Shown: in pieces, positions 36,601 through 45,207 of the stretch | How the letters are laid out: each line of letters begins with the position of its first letter | How positions within the stretch are numbered: the first letter of the stretch is position 1 | Source of the DNA: JBGRQA01 sp041725895 | GTDB taxonomy: Bacteria > Bacteroidota > Bacteroidia > Bacteroidales > Marinifilaceae | DNA length: 64,000 nt | Assembly: GCA_041725895.1 (NCBI GenBank) | Contig: JBGRQA010000015.1 | Span: 62,001 to 126,000, forward strand | Direction of reading: 5' to 3' | Position numbers and translations under genes: made by a program | Notes under the pieces: model-generated | The model's input: only the letters and a program-made list of their open reading frames with translations | Databases searched by the model: none | Told to the model about the DNA's origin: nothing

Positions 36601-39248
36601 AAACGGTGACTGCTACCGATGCCGATGCGGGTGATACCAAGACCTTCTCCATCACAGGAGGTGCTGATGCCGCTCTGTTCGAGATTGATCCTGCAACAGG
36701 AGAACTATCCTTCAAAACTGCTCCAGATTTTGAGAATCCAACTGATAATGGTGGTGACAATGTTTACGATGTAACGGTAACGGTAACCGATGCTGCAAGT
36801 CATAACGATTCAGAAACCATTGCCGTAACCATAACCGGAATCAACGACAATAGTCCGGTGATCACGGCAACGGATAAAACTTTACCTGAAGGGACAACTA
36901 CCGTTGAAACGGTAACGGCTACCGATGCCGATGCGGGTGACACCAAAACCTTCTCCATCACGGGCGGTGCCGATGCAGCCCTGTTCGGGATTGATGCTGC
37001 AACGGGTGAATTAACCTTCAAAACTGCCCCGGATTATGAGAATCCAACGGATGCAGGGGGTAACAATGTTTACGATGTTGAGGTGACTGTAACTGATGGA
37101 GCAAGTCATACGGATTCCAAGACCATTGCCGTAATTATAACCGGAATCAACGACAACAGTCCGGTGATCGCGGCAACGGATAAAACCTTACCGGAAGGAA
37201 CAACTACAGTTGAAACGGTAACGGCTACCGATGCCGATGCGGGTGATACCAAGACCTTCTCCATCACAGGAGGTGCTGATGCCGCTCTGTTCGAGATTGA
37301 TCCTGCAACAGGAGAACTGTCCTTCAAAACAGCTCCGGATTTCGAGAATCCAACAGATAATGGAGGAGACAATGTTTACGATGTAACGGTAACTGTAACT
37401 GATGGTGCAAGTCATACGGATTCCAAGACCATTGCTGTAACCGTAACCGGAATCAACGATAACACCCCTGCTATCTCTGCAACGGATAAGACCTTACCGG
37501 AAGGAACAACTACTGTTGAAACGGTGACTGCTACCGATGCCGATGCGGGCGATTCCAAGACCTTCTCCATTACAGGCGGAGCAGATGCGGCCCTTTTCGA
37601 GATCGATGCAGCAACGGGTGAATTAACCTTCAAAACTGCCCCGGATTATGAGAATCCTACTGATGCAGGAGCCAACAATGTTTACGATGTTGAGGTGACT
37701 GTAACCGATGGAGCAAACCATACCGATTCGGAAGAAATAGCTGTAACCATAACAGGGGTGAATGATAATTCTCCTGAAGCGATTAATGATGTTGCTAAAA
37801 TCGAGGAGGATGGCACATTGAGTAGCGAGAGTATTTTGTTGAATGATAGTGATTTGGATGGCGATGAATTGAAGGTGAATACCATTCCTGTGGTTGATGT
37901 GGCGCATGGAGAACTCACAATTCATTCCGATGGCACCTACACCTATACTCCGGATGCGAATTTCCATGGCACAGATCGCTTTACTTATGAGGTTTGCGAC
38001 GATGGTACTCCTCAACAGTGTAGTCAGGCAACGGTAACCATCACCGTTGATGCTGCAAATGATGGGCCGGTAGCAATAGATGATTCCGCAGAGATAGATG
38101 AGGATGGAAGGTTAAATGGTCCAAATTTGTTGGGTAATGACAGCGATCCTGACGGAGATAAAATAACGGTGAACATCACTCCGGTTGCGGATGTAGCACA
38201 TGGTCAATTGACGATTCATGCGGACGGAACTTACACATACCTCCCGGATGCGGATTTCCAAGGTACCGATAGCTTTACCTATGAGGTTTGCGACAACGGC
38301 ACCCCACAGCTTTGCAGTCAGGCCACGGTAATCATTACCGTTGATCCGGTTAACGATGCTCCTGTAGCAACAGATGATTCAGCACAGGTAGATGAGGACG
38401 GAACGCTGAACGGTACGAACTTACTAGGTAACGATAGCGATCCCGATGGTGATGACCTAACGGTGAACACCACGCCGGTTGTGGATGTAGCGCATGGAGA
38501 ACTCACAATTCATTCCGATGGTACTTACACCTATATTCCGGATGTCGATTTCAACGGTACCGATAGCTTTACTTATGAGGTTTGTGATAACGGTACTCCT
38601 CAACAATGCAGTCAGGCAACGGTAACTATTACAGTTGCGGAGCAAAATGACAGACCTTACGGGGAGGATAAAGTGATTTCCATTCAACAGGATGCAAAGA
38701 ATGAAGAGCTGGAAATAGCCAATCCAATAGACCCGGATGGGGATGAAATGTTTATTGAAATAACCGAGTTGCCCGAGTATGGGGTGATATTCCTTTCTAA
38801 TGGCATGAAATTGCAACAAGGAAGCCGAATTTCGGTAGAAGAACTGATTCTGTTGAAATACGATGCACCCTCTGAATTTGTTGGGGATTGTAGTTTTAGG
38901 TATAAGATTTTTGATCCTGAGGGTTTGTTTGGTGAAGCAATGGTAACAATTCAGATTGAACCAATTGATGTGTTTATTCCTGATGCATTTACGCCAAATT
39001 CGGACTCATTTAACGATCAGTTTGAAATTGTTGGAATCGGGAATTATCCTGATAACAAACTTCAGATCTTCAACCGATGGGGGAACATGGTTTTTGAAAT
39101 GTCTGGTTACGACAATTCCTGGAATGGTTATGGAAATGTTTCGGGGCAAATTTCCAAAGACCGGTTGCCCACAGGAACCTACTACTACATTTTGCACCTA
39201 AAGAGGGGAATGAAAGCAAGAACCGGATACATTTATATGATCTACTAA
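33651..39248 (+). CDS. Giant T9SS-exported surface adhesin with cadherin-like and Ig-like repeats
   Basis: 1865 residues. Signal peptide about 1-26; N-terminal globular region (to about 400); a DUF11-like domain (about 400-540); one Ig-like domain (about 550-660); seven cadherin-like repeats of 102 residues (665-1378) with calcium-type DADAGD and NDN motifs; three Ig/VCBS-like repeats of 98 residues (1377-1670; NDSDPDGD, FTYEVCD); and another beta domain. The end is a gliding-motility C-terminal (type-B T9SS) sorting domain, IPDAFTPNSDSFNDQFEI, FNRWGNMVFE, PTGTYYYILHLKRG. It would be displayed on the cell surface through the PorP/SprF and PorE-like proteins encoded upstream, probably for adhesion or gliding. 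A hairpin terminator follows. Confidence 0.93.
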   Translation: MRKINITYIRYILSVCFCLFVLSLYSQEKAPSVLRYSNTIRGGMATLANTSIINVSAPSPNLAWPYHNNGRTAGYLDDDTDGTTFSSSSYVVNDIPSCGHIVYAGLYWAGAYPYAKGSVDGGGDFYVEDPQREDPSVIKLKVPGDVYQDVNGVEIYDAYNEVFSGGVQSSPYFEYAPYVYYADVTNYMKGITNPNGTYWVANVRGTIGRGVARQNADLSYGSILGSEAGWVLILVYEDPEAVSTSEINIFDGFFNVFPGKPLTTTFSGFNTPAVGPVGVEFFVGALEGDGAGWFVGDQIEVITSSSSAVLGGGVNPTNDFFNGTISTNGEHDATDGIGGYPVPASTAFMGFDFDVLDIPNASNSLIGNGETSLDIKTSTSDDTYGTFLLGLNLNVVSPYVKIIKSVEDGDVTDLVSGSTIGNNTSQPLKYILTIDNIGDAVAENVVAVGIIPTELTIDETSLPASATYNSTTRELKYEYSSISNSDAAFDVSFKAVVEERCSNYDIVVDFTVSYENAIYGVDKDDSPTFIASSGGSCGSTQASSLKLTYANGCPTASDDSFTVDEDSSNNLFPVLTSGTADDFGVDGASSSAITITSAPSHGTAIVNDSGTLNDPTDDRIGYSPNTNYNGSDSFKYQICDADGDCSTATVSITVTAMDDAPVISATDKTLPEGTTFVETVTATDADAGDIKTFSITGGADAALFAIDPATGELSFKTAPDYENPTDAGANNVYDVEVTVTDGASHTDSKIIAVTITGINDNNPVITATDKTLSEGTTTVETVTATDADAGDTKTFSITGGADAALFEINPATGELSFKTAPDYENPTDAGANNVYDLEVTVTDGASHTDSKTIAVTVTGINDNSPVITATDKTLSEGTTIVETVTATDADAGDIKTFSITGGADAALFEIDPATGELSFKTAPDFENPTDNGGDNVYDVTVTVTDGASHTDSKTIAVTVTGINDNNPVISATDKTLPEGTTTVETVTATDADAGDTKTFSITGGADAALFEIDPATGELSFKTAPDFENPTDNGGDNVYDVTVTVTDAASHNDSETIAVTITGINDNSPVITATDKTLPEGTTTVETVTATDADAGDTKTFSITGGADAALFGIDAATGELTFKTAPDYENPTDAGGNNVYDVEVTVTDGASHTDSKTIAVIITGINDNSPVIAATDKTLPEGTTTVETVTATDADAGDTKTFSITGGADAALFEIDPATGELSFKTAPDFENPTDNGGDNVYDVTVTVTDGASHTDSKTIAVTVTGINDNTPAISATDKTLPEGTTTVETVTATDADAGDSKTFSITGGADAALFEIDAATGELTFKTAPDYENPTDAGANNVYDVEVTVTDGANHTDSEEIAVTITGVNDNSPEAINDVAKIEEDGTLSSESILLNDSDLDGDELKVNTIPVVDVAHGELTIHSDGTYTYTPDANFHGTDRFTYEVCDDGTPQQCSQATVTITVDAANDGPVAIDDSAEIDEDGRLNGPNLLGNDSDPDGDKITVNITPVADVAHGQLTIHADGTYTYLPDADFQGTDSFTYEVCDNGTPQLCSQATVIITVDPVNDAPVATDDSAQVDEDGTLNGTNLLGNDSDPDGDDLTVNTTPVVDVAHGELTIHSDGTYTYIPDVDFNGTDSFTYEVCDNGTPQQCSQATVTITVAEQNDRPYGEDKVISIQQDAKNEELEIANPIDPDGDEMFIEITELPEYGVIFLSNGMKLQQGSRISVEELILLKYDAPSEFVGDCSFRYKIFDPEGLFGEAMVTIQIEPIDVFIPDAFTPNSDSFNDQFEIVGIGNYPDNKLQIFNRWGNMVFEMSGYDNSWNGYGNVSGQISKDRLPTGTYYYILHLKRGMKARTGYIYMIY
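35643..37784 (+). repeat. Seven tandem 306-bp coding repeats (cadherin-like)
   Basis: Repeat starts at 35643, 35949, 36255, 36561, 36867, 37173 and 37479, each exactly 102 codons. Copies are close to identical at DNA level in the middle of each unit (GCTACCGATGCCGATGCGGG recurs with few changes), while unit ends differ. This pattern indicates recent duplication or gene conversion and makes repeat number likely to vary between strains or be collapsed in assemblies. Confidence 0.92.
37779..38660 (+). repeat. Three tandem 294-bp coding repeats (Ig/VCBS-like)
   Basis: Units begin at 37779, 38073 and 38367 with no length change (98 codons). Each contains EDG near the start, NDSDPDGD or its variant, HGELTIHSDGTYTY-like and TFTYEVCD-like strands ending QCSQATVTITV. 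They diverge more than the 306-bp repeats. Confidence 0.88.
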
Positions 39249-39251
39249 TTT

Positions 39252-39288
39252 CAATGGGGCTGTTGATGTAATATCTGCAGCCCCATTG
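39252..39288 (+). terminator. Rho-independent terminator after the adhesin gene
   Basis: Perfect 11-bp stem CAATGGGGCTG (39252-39262) with CAGCCCCATTG (39278-39288), then TTTTA. It lies four bases after the stop and between convergent genes. Confidence 0.75.
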
Positions 39289-39325
39289 TTTTACTGTCCT
39301 GAATTATCGGGAAGTAACTTTTTAT

Positions 39326-41398
39326 CTACTTGTTTTTGTAGGATGCATTTACCGAATTCACCCAATCTTTGTCATATTGCTTCAAATAGTATTCTATGGT
39401 TCGTGATATTTCCTGGGACGAACCATCAATTATTCGTCTAATCCAAAAGGAAGAAAGCTTGGAGAATAGTTTGGCATTGATTTCTTCCCCATCGATAGAT
39501 ACTACACTTTCATAGAGGTCTATGTTTGAATTTTGATCGGAATTTTCCATTTCAGTCTCTTCGTTTGCTTCTGTTGTTGTTTCATAGTACTGATAATCGA
39601 TTGAAGTATTTTCCGTATCTGCAAATTCCCGAAAAACAAACAAGTCCAGGTCTGTACTCCAGTTGGAAGTATCTACGAAGGATTTGTATTTCTGTATCTT
39701 TTCATCCAGCCGATGGATGTTCTTGAGATGCATATATGCACAGTAGTAATTTCTGAAAAAATTTTGAAACAATTCATGGTAAACAGTTGAAAAGGAAACT
39801 CCCTGAATGGTATAGTCATTCGGAAATACCAGGTGGGTTCTGATCCATTTGAAGAAGGCAGGGTTAACGAAGCCAAATTTTGCCTTCCCATCCTCTGTAT
39901 AGCACCATGTATCGTGCAATGCATTCTTGTTGGAGAACAAAGGAATCTTTGTTATTTTTTCAAAGAAGTCATAGCAATAGTATGAGGTGCAGTTACACTC
40001 ACTATAATAATTGGTTTTCAGATGTTTCTTTATGGTATTAAAGGTGTTGTAGCTGTATAACAATTCTTCAATTGTTCCTTCATATTTAGGATAGGTTTTA
40101 CCCCAAAGAACTATAGTGTTCTTCTGTTCATTTTGGTAGTATTTATCGTTAAAATTAAGAAGAACATTTTCGATTATTTCAAAACCTGTGCTAAGATCAA
40201 TTTTTTTATCGTCGAAGTTGAGAGCCAGTAGATTCTCTTTTTTTCCGGCCCTAAGGTATTCATTGCTTTCCAAATGAGTATTGTAGGTGCAGGCTTTTAT
40301 TGCGCTCTTATTGTAGTTTTGGAATTTGTTGTTTTTTAGGAATATATCTCTTGATTCCGAGTCAATGCTGATACTGTTCTCTGCTTCTCCCAAAAATTGA
40401 GAATTGTCAATTGAAATGTTTTCGCAGTTTACAATTTCGATAATTGCCTTGGTGCTATTTGCTTTAAAACTAAGGTCACAGATCTTAATGTTTCTCGAAT
40501 TTAGAATTCTGAAGCAGGGAAGACCATTGGATAATATTTGAGGGGCAGCTTCCTGTGGCATGGCTTCAATCTTTAGATTTTGTGCTCCATCAATAACAAT
40601 GGTTTCCTGAAGATTATAATTCCCTTTTAACAGGAAAGTCATGCCACTAATCGACATTGAGTTTGTAATTTCCTTAGGATTCTTAACAATAATGGTGTTG
40701 AAGGGAAGTATGTGTTTTCTTTCTGTTACTTTGCCATTCTTTGTGTTGAGTTCCGCTATTGCCACTCCCTCTTTGTTCATCGCCATCCATTTACCATCAG
40801 GTAGTTCACCTGTAAACTGCCTCCGTTTTCGTATGAAATGAAAGTCAGTCTCAATGAGATACTCTTTTTCTTTTCTGCCCTCTCCCTGAAATACTACTTT
40901 TTTACTGCCTCCGATCGATTGGTACCGGATTCCACCGTCGGGGACAATTCTGTCCTTATGAACAGTGGATAGAACAATAAAGAAAATCAATCCGGATAGA
41001 AGAGTCAGCAATATGCTGTGGATCGCAAAGAATATTTTCTTCCATTTTATTCCACGTGTAAAGATTAGTAGAAGGAGTATCAATAGTCCATATCCCAAAA
41101 AAATAAGGGTGAAAGGATGGTATTTGTCCACAAGTAAATATAGAAATCCCAGAGTTAATGTAGAGTAGCTTGCTAGGAGTGCAATTTGGATCCATTTACT
41201 TTTTTTACTGGCAAAAGCTTTTATGGTAATGGAAAGAAACAGGAGGAAACATAAGGCCGTAATACTAGCCCATGTTGCTCTTGTCAGCCATTCCACCCTG
41301 ATTTCCCAGGCTGAGCCTTTAGTCGTAAAAGCTCCCAGAGCTAACAAACAGATTGAAATAGCTGATGTTAATAATGTAATGGTGGTGATTTTTCTCAT
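39326..41398 (-). CDS. Uncharacterised membrane protein with beta-helix-like region
   Basis: 690 residues. Five hydrophobic helices occupy about residues 5-150. A MORN-like patch follows (GELPDGKWMAMNKEGVAIAELN), then about residues 265-400 read as short repeating strands of a right-handed parallel beta-helix (FRILNSRNIKICDLSFKANSTKAIIEIVNCENISIDNSQFLG and similar). The C-terminal 290 residues are mixed helical, with a Cys-rich spot (ECNCTSYYCYDF). No catalytic motif or close family is recognised. The beta-helix part suggests carbohydrate or surface binding, which is inference. The gene upstream on the same strand looks frameshifted. Confidence 0.55.
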   Translation of the reverse strand: MRKITTITLLTSAISICLLALGAFTTKGSAWEIRVEWLTRATWASITALCFLLFLSITIKAFASKKSKWIQIALLASYSTLTLGFLYLLVDKYHPFTLIFLGYGLLILLLLIFTRGIKWKKIFFAIHSILLTLLSGLIFFIVLSTVHKDRIVPDGGIRYQSIGGSKKVVFQGEGRKEKEYLIETDFHFIRKRRQFTGELPDGKWMAMNKEGVAIAELNTKNGKVTERKHILPFNTIIVKNPKEITNSMSISGMTFLLKGNYNLQETIVIDGAQNLKIEAMPQEAAPQILSNGLPCFRILNSRNIKICDLSFKANSTKAIIEIVNCENISIDNSQFLGEAENSISIDSESRDIFLKNNKFQNYNKSAIKACTYNTHLESNEYLRAGKKENLLALNFDDKKIDLSTGFEIIENVLLNFNDKYYQNEQKNTIVLWGKTYPKYEGTIEELLYSYNTFNTIKKHLKTNYYSECNCTSYYCYDFFEKITKIPLFSNKNALHDTWCYTEDGKAKFGFVNPAFFKWIRTHLVFPNDYTIQGVSFSTVYHELFQNFFRNYYCAYMHLKNIHRLDEKIQKYKSFVDTSNWSTDLDLFVFREFADTENTSIDYQYYETTTEANEETEMENSDQNSNIDLYESVVSIDGEEINAKLFSKLSSFWIRRIIDGSSQEISRTIEYYLKQYDKDWVNSVNASYKNK

Positions 41399-41504
41399 AA
41401 TTATTGTAAGGTTACTTTTCTCACTCGGAGGGAGGGAGTGATTCCGTTTGTTTTACCCATAGTTTTGGGAAGGCTAAATATTGTGTTCTTTTATGGCAAA
41501 TCGA

Positions 41505-42021
41505 TTAAAACTTACCTTCCATAATATCTTTAGCCAAACTTGCTGTTTTTAGCTTTTTATTTCGAATCAGGTAGATAAGATCAGACTTTTTATCAATCAT
41601 TAATTGTTTGTTGTAGTAATTCACATGTTCCAGTATTGCAAAAAGATTGGCCAGTATTCCCCATGCCATAAGATTTTTTGATTTTATCTGCCAGCCGCTC
41701 AGGTAGTATTGTAAGGCCAATGCAAAATGGCATTAGGAGAATGAGATAGATGTTGAGGATTTTTGCCTTTTTGAAAAAGGACAGGTTCTTGATTTGGACA
41801 AATTCTTTGCTCGTTAATCGGTATAGCTTTAATTTCCAGTAATGCTGCCCCTGGCATAAGATAAAGATGCAGACCAGTAACCCATACAACAGGAATAGAA
41901 TGTTTCTAAAGGAATTGTCCAGAATTAATATAAGACTTACGAAAGGAAATGTGAAAAAAGCATGGAATCTTTCGAGGGGGTAATACGATTTTAATCTTTT
42001 GACTAGTTTTTTTTTACTCAT
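41505..42021 (-). pseudogene. Small membrane protein gene with a probable +1 frameshift
   Basis: Reading from the ATG at 42021, a two-helix membrane protein runs well to KIKKSYGMG and then turns into non-protein-like sequence. A second frame ending at 41505 supplies a plausible continuation (ILANLFAILEHVNYYNKQ, then LIYLIRNKKLKTASLAKDIMEGKF). The switch falls at a run of four C on the plus strand (41659-41662). Removing one base joins the frames into a 171-residue protein. It could be a true mutation, a programmed site or a sequencing error. Function unknown. Confidence 0.6.
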
Positions 42022-42175
42022 TTTTGATTGACTGAATTGTGGTTTTTCTTTCGGAAATTATTCTGTAGGTAAGGTGGTGTATTCGTTTTGTCCTATTTTT
42101 CGTAGAGTGATACTGTTACTGCATTTAAGAGAGGTTGTTATCACCCCGATGGTAGGTTGATTGGATTTGTTGCAG

Positions 42176-42634
42176 CTATTCCAAAAATCCACCATTAAAT
42201 TTCAAATTGTATATCTCCTTTCCATTCATTAGGATCTGTTCATTTCCTTCATACAAATCCAAATCTCCCTTCCAATTACAATGATATTCAAACTCTTTAG
42301 TTTGAACTAATTTAGGACCTCTGTAGGGTGCATCTTTTGGAGGATTTTTTAGTGCCAATTTCAAGCAATCAACAAATCCGTCAGGGATGTCAGTAGTTAG
42401 CATCTTGCCAAAGTAATTCATCCCCCAAATAGCTTTTCCATCCACCCAAACTACTTCCTGACCAATGAAGTCGGAATTGCCAAGGTAGGTGTCGATGTAT
42501 TGAAAATTACCTTCTCTGTATTGAAGATCTGTTGAGCCTGGTCTTGAGTTTTTTGAATATTGTCCGTCTCCTGCGTAAGTACTCTGTTTTGCCCTGATTA
42601 AAAATTTTATAAATTCTTCTTTGTTTTCTATCAT
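42176..42634 (-). CDS. DUF5680-type protein
   Basis: 152 residues from the ATG at 42634 (MIENKEEFIKFL); an in-frame ATG eight codons earlier is possible but less typical. Segments matching the family are FLIRAKQSTYAGDG, RPGSTDLQYREGNFQYIDTYLG, FIGQEVVWVDGKAIWGMNYFG and YRGPKLVQTKEFEYHC. These soluble proteins are sometimes attached to HTH or transcriptional regulators; here the domain stands alone. Function not established. Confidence 0.75.
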   Translation of the reverse strand: MIENKEEFIKFLIRAKQSTYAGDGQYSKNSRPGSTDLQYREGNFQYIDTYLGNSDFIGQEVVWVDGKAIWGMNYFGKMLTTDIPDGFVDCLKLALKNPPKDAPYRGPKLVQTKEFEYHCNWKGDLDLYEGNEQILMNGKEIYNLKFNGGFLE

Positions 42635-42658
42635 TTTAATTCCTTCCTGAAAGTTCAA

Positions 42659-43072
42659 TTTGTTACCAATTCGTATTAAGGTTTACTGCTAAAATTCAAA
42701 CCTATTCAACTTAGATGAGTAGCTTTGGTGAATGGTTTTAGAAATGTCTGGATGCCCATAGCTGTGTCTTTTGATTGATACTTTTACTACCGTTTTCTAA
42801 TTATAACCGAAAGAGCACTTAAGACTAATCTCTGTAATTCCTGTAAAGATCATAAAAATGCAAAATTATTTACATAGAATCTGTGAATAGGTTAACTATT
42901 TTCAGGAGAGGGAACTGATAGGGGAGTTTTAATTGTTATTGATGTGAATGTAATTTAAATAGTATTCCTGGTTAATAGAGTTGTTTTAGGGACATTTAAT
43001 TGAAAATGAGGATGGGGAAATTTTTGTAGGTATCTATATTTTAGCATAGTTTTAGAGCTTGTCTGGAATTCG
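42659..43072. other. Intergenic stretch, 414 bases
   Basis: AT-rich region between the DUF5680 gene and the end of plsY. No ORF with coding character and no strong hairpin was seen. Confidence 0.4.
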
Positions 43073-43678
43073 CTATTGGGATGGAAGTTCCTGATTGTTT
43101 AGTAAGCGGCGAATATTTTCCCGGTGCGTTAGAACGATCAGAAGCATGCAAGTCAAGAGATAATAGAAGGGGTAAGTAAGGCCATTAAATAGTAGTTCTG
43201 TAAGGGGCAGAGATATCCCCAGAGTGATAGACCCCAGAGATACGTATTTGAATCGCCATTTTACTATAAAATAGATGCCCACTGCAATAAAAACTGAAAC
43301 TGGAGCAATCAGAACGGAGGCACCAAGGGTTGTGTTTACTCCTTTTCCTCCTTTGAATTTAAGGAAGATACTTGAATCATGTCCGATTATGCTTGCCAGA
43401 GCAAGGAAATAGATGTAATAATTCGGTGCGAGTAAATAGTCATTCGCAAAATAGGTGTAGCAGGCAACGGGAATAAAGCCCTTTGCCATATCCAACAGTT
43501 GGGTAAAGATGGAATATTTTTTACCTGCAATTCGGCCTACGTTGGTAGATCCCATATTGCCACTTCCCATTTTCAGGATATTATTTCCTGTGGCATATTT
43601 GGTCAATAGAAAGCCAAAAGGTATTGCCCCCAATGTATAGGATAGTAGAACAAAAATAATTTTCAATGTGATATTCAT
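43073..43678 (-). CDS. plsY: Acyl-phosphate:glycerol-3-phosphate acyltransferase PlsY
   Basis: 201 residues, about five to six membrane helices. The three family signatures are present: SYTLGAIPFGFLLTK, GSGNMGSTNVGR (phosphate-binding type loop) and FKGGKGVNTTLG, with the conserved HD pair in IIGHDSSIF. PlsY transfers the acyl chain from acyl-phosphate to glycerol-3-phosphate, the first step in phospholipid synthesis. Its start overlaps the stop of the peroxiredoxin gene by four bases. The first gene of the same run encodes a fatty-acid-kinase-like fusion that could provide acyl-phosphate. Confidence 0.93.
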   Translation of the reverse strand: MNITLKIIFVLLSYTLGAIPFGFLLTKYATGNNILKMGSGNMGSTNVGRIAGKKYSIFTQLLDMAKGFIPVACYTYFANDYLLAPNYYIYFLALASIIGHDSSIFLKFKGGKGVNTTLGASVLIAPVSVFIAVGIYFIVKWRFKYVSLGSITLGISLPLTELLFNGLTYPFYYLLTCMLLIVLTHRENIRRLLNNQELPSQ

Positions 43679-44415
43679 TTCATCTTTTTGAGAACGTCCA
43701 AAGCCTCTTCAACATGTTTAACGGCTTGAATTTGTGAATTAAAAAAATATACAATTTCTCCCTTTTTGTTAATTACATAGGTGACTCGACCTGGTATCAA
43801 TCCAAATAAATTGGCAGGAACGCCAAATAGCTTGCGCACCTTGTTTCCCGTATCGCTTAGCAAGGTGTAATTGAGCCGGTATTTTTCTGCGAATTTCAGA
43901 TGACTTTCAACTGACTGGCCACTAATTCCAATAACAAGGGCTTCAGCCTCCTCAAATACATGGAATTGGTCGCGAAAAGAACAGGCCTCTTTGGTACATC
44001 CTGGGCTGTCGTCTTTGGGGTAAAAATAGATAACCAGGTTTTTTTTGCCCAGTACCGAGTTAATATTAAATAGTTGCCCATGTTGGTCTTTTAATTCAAA
44101 TTTTGGGATACTACTCCCTATTTCCAGTTTTTTCATTTCGCTTGAGTTGTGATCGAATAGTAAATAAGTAATGAACAAGAGAAAGTAGATTGATAAATAG
44201 AAACGGTAAAAGTTTCTGAATTTCTTGTATCCCGGATTTTCGGGATAGATATTCCCTAAAAGTCCCTTTATTTCTCTACCAAAAACCGGAATGATGTTGA
44301 TTTTCCAACTATCCGTTTTGTATATCATCTTTCGGAATTTGTTTCTGTAGTATCCCAGAGGCAATCCCCATGCAATAAAGAGAACAAGCCAGATATTATT
44401 GTATATAAATTCCAT
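43675..44415 (-). CDS. Membrane-anchored peroxiredoxin (BCP/AhpC-TSA type)
   Basis: 246 residues. Two N-terminal hydrophobic helices (about 6-22 and 70-88) precede a thioredoxin-fold domain (about 98-246). The active site FYPKDDSPGCTKEACSF carries peroxidatic Cys140 and candidate resolving Cys145 in the BCP/PrxQ spacing. It reduces hydrogen peroxide or lipid hydroperoxides. Membrane anchoring and coupling to plsY suggest lipid peroxide repair, which is inference. Normal BCP proteins lack the extra 95-residue membrane part. Confidence 0.88.
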   Translation of the reverse strand: MEFIYNNIWLVLFIAWGLPLGYYRNKFRKMIYKTDSWKINIIPVFGREIKGLLGNIYPENPGYKKFRNFYRFYLSIYFLLFITYLLFDHNSSEMKKLEIGSSIPKFELKDQHGQLFNINSVLGKKNLVIYFYPKDDSPGCTKEACSFRDQFHVFEEAEALVIGISGQSVESHLKFAEKYRLNYTLLSDTGNKVRKLFGVPANLFGLIPGRVTYVINKKGEIVYFFNSQIQAVKHVEEALDVLKKMK

Positions 44416-44420
44416 GTGAC

Positions 44421-45197
44421 TTACTTTTTTGGAAACCAGGGGAAAAAGGAGCTTGTTCTTCGCATGTAATCCTGGTATTGTGGTTTGGTGCTGCTTAAGG
44501 TTTTTTCAAGTAGCGCAACCCCCGATACTTTGATGATCAGTAGTGTCATTACCAGAGATCCGATAATTTGCCAGTACTTTCCTGCTGCCAAACAAAAAAG
44601 AGCATAGGCCCACCAAACAGCGGCATCACCAAAATAGTTGGGGTGGCGGGTGTATTTCCAAAATCCGGTAGTAAGTACCTTGCCCTTGTTGTTAGGATTC
44701 TGTTTGAACCGTGCGAGCTGAAAATCCCCACCTGCTTCAAATGCGAATCCAACTATCCAGACAAAAATTCCAAGGCAATCCAAAAGTGTAAGTGACTTTG
44801 ATTGGGGAGCAGTATTAACGCCGAGTAGGGGCAATGAAACAATCATTATTAAAGCGCCTTGCAATAAAAAGGTTTGAAAATAACTGAACCACCAATAGCG
44901 TTTTATGCCATATTTTTGCCTGAATTCCTGGTATCTGAAATCCTCTCCTGTTCCAATGTTTCGCCAGCTGAGGTATATGGTAAGTCTTATTCCCCAGAGG
45001 GTAACCAGGGCGAAAACCAGGATCTTTCTGGTATCAGGTTCTCCCGACATGTAAAGATAGAAGCTATTTACCACAACAAAGCCCAATCCCCAGAACAGGT
45101 CAATAATACTTACATTTGTAATGATGATGCTCCAAATCCATAGTAGGGTTACGAGTACAAATACGATAAGTGAAGCTTGTAAAAATAATGAGCTCAT
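44421..45197 (-). CDS. DUF1295 / steroid-5-alpha-reductase-like membrane protein
   Basis: 258 residues from the ATG at 45197; a longer in-frame start would overlap the upstream gene and lacks hydrophobic character. About six to seven membrane helices. The C-terminal signature ARFKQNPNNKGKVLTTGFWKYTRHPNYFGDAAVWWAY is shared by DUF1295 proteins and isoprenylcysteine carboxyl methyltransferases, where it binds the cofactor. It probably modifies a lipid. It begins 10 bases after the DAK2-DegV gene and ends five bases before the peroxiredoxin gene. Confidence 0.85.
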   Translation of the reverse strand: MSSLFLQASLIVFVLVTLLWIWSIIITNVSIIDLFWGLGFVVVNSFYLYMSGEPDTRKILVFALVTLWGIRLTIYLSWRNIGTGEDFRYQEFRQKYGIKRYWWFSYFQTFLLQGALIMIVSLPLLGVNTAPQSKSLTLLDCLGIFVWIVGFAFEAGGDFQLARFKQNPNNKGKVLTTGFWKYTRHPNYFGDAAVWWAYALFCLAAGKYWQIIGSLVMTLLIIKVSGVALLEKTLSSTKPQYQDYMRRTSSFFPWFPKK

Positions 45198-45207
45198 AGC
45201 AGAAGGA

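Noticed and set aside
35270..38015. Series of 73-130-codon minus-strand frames inside the adhesin
   Set aside because: They repeat with the same 306-bp spacing as the adhesin units and are shadows of the coding repeats.
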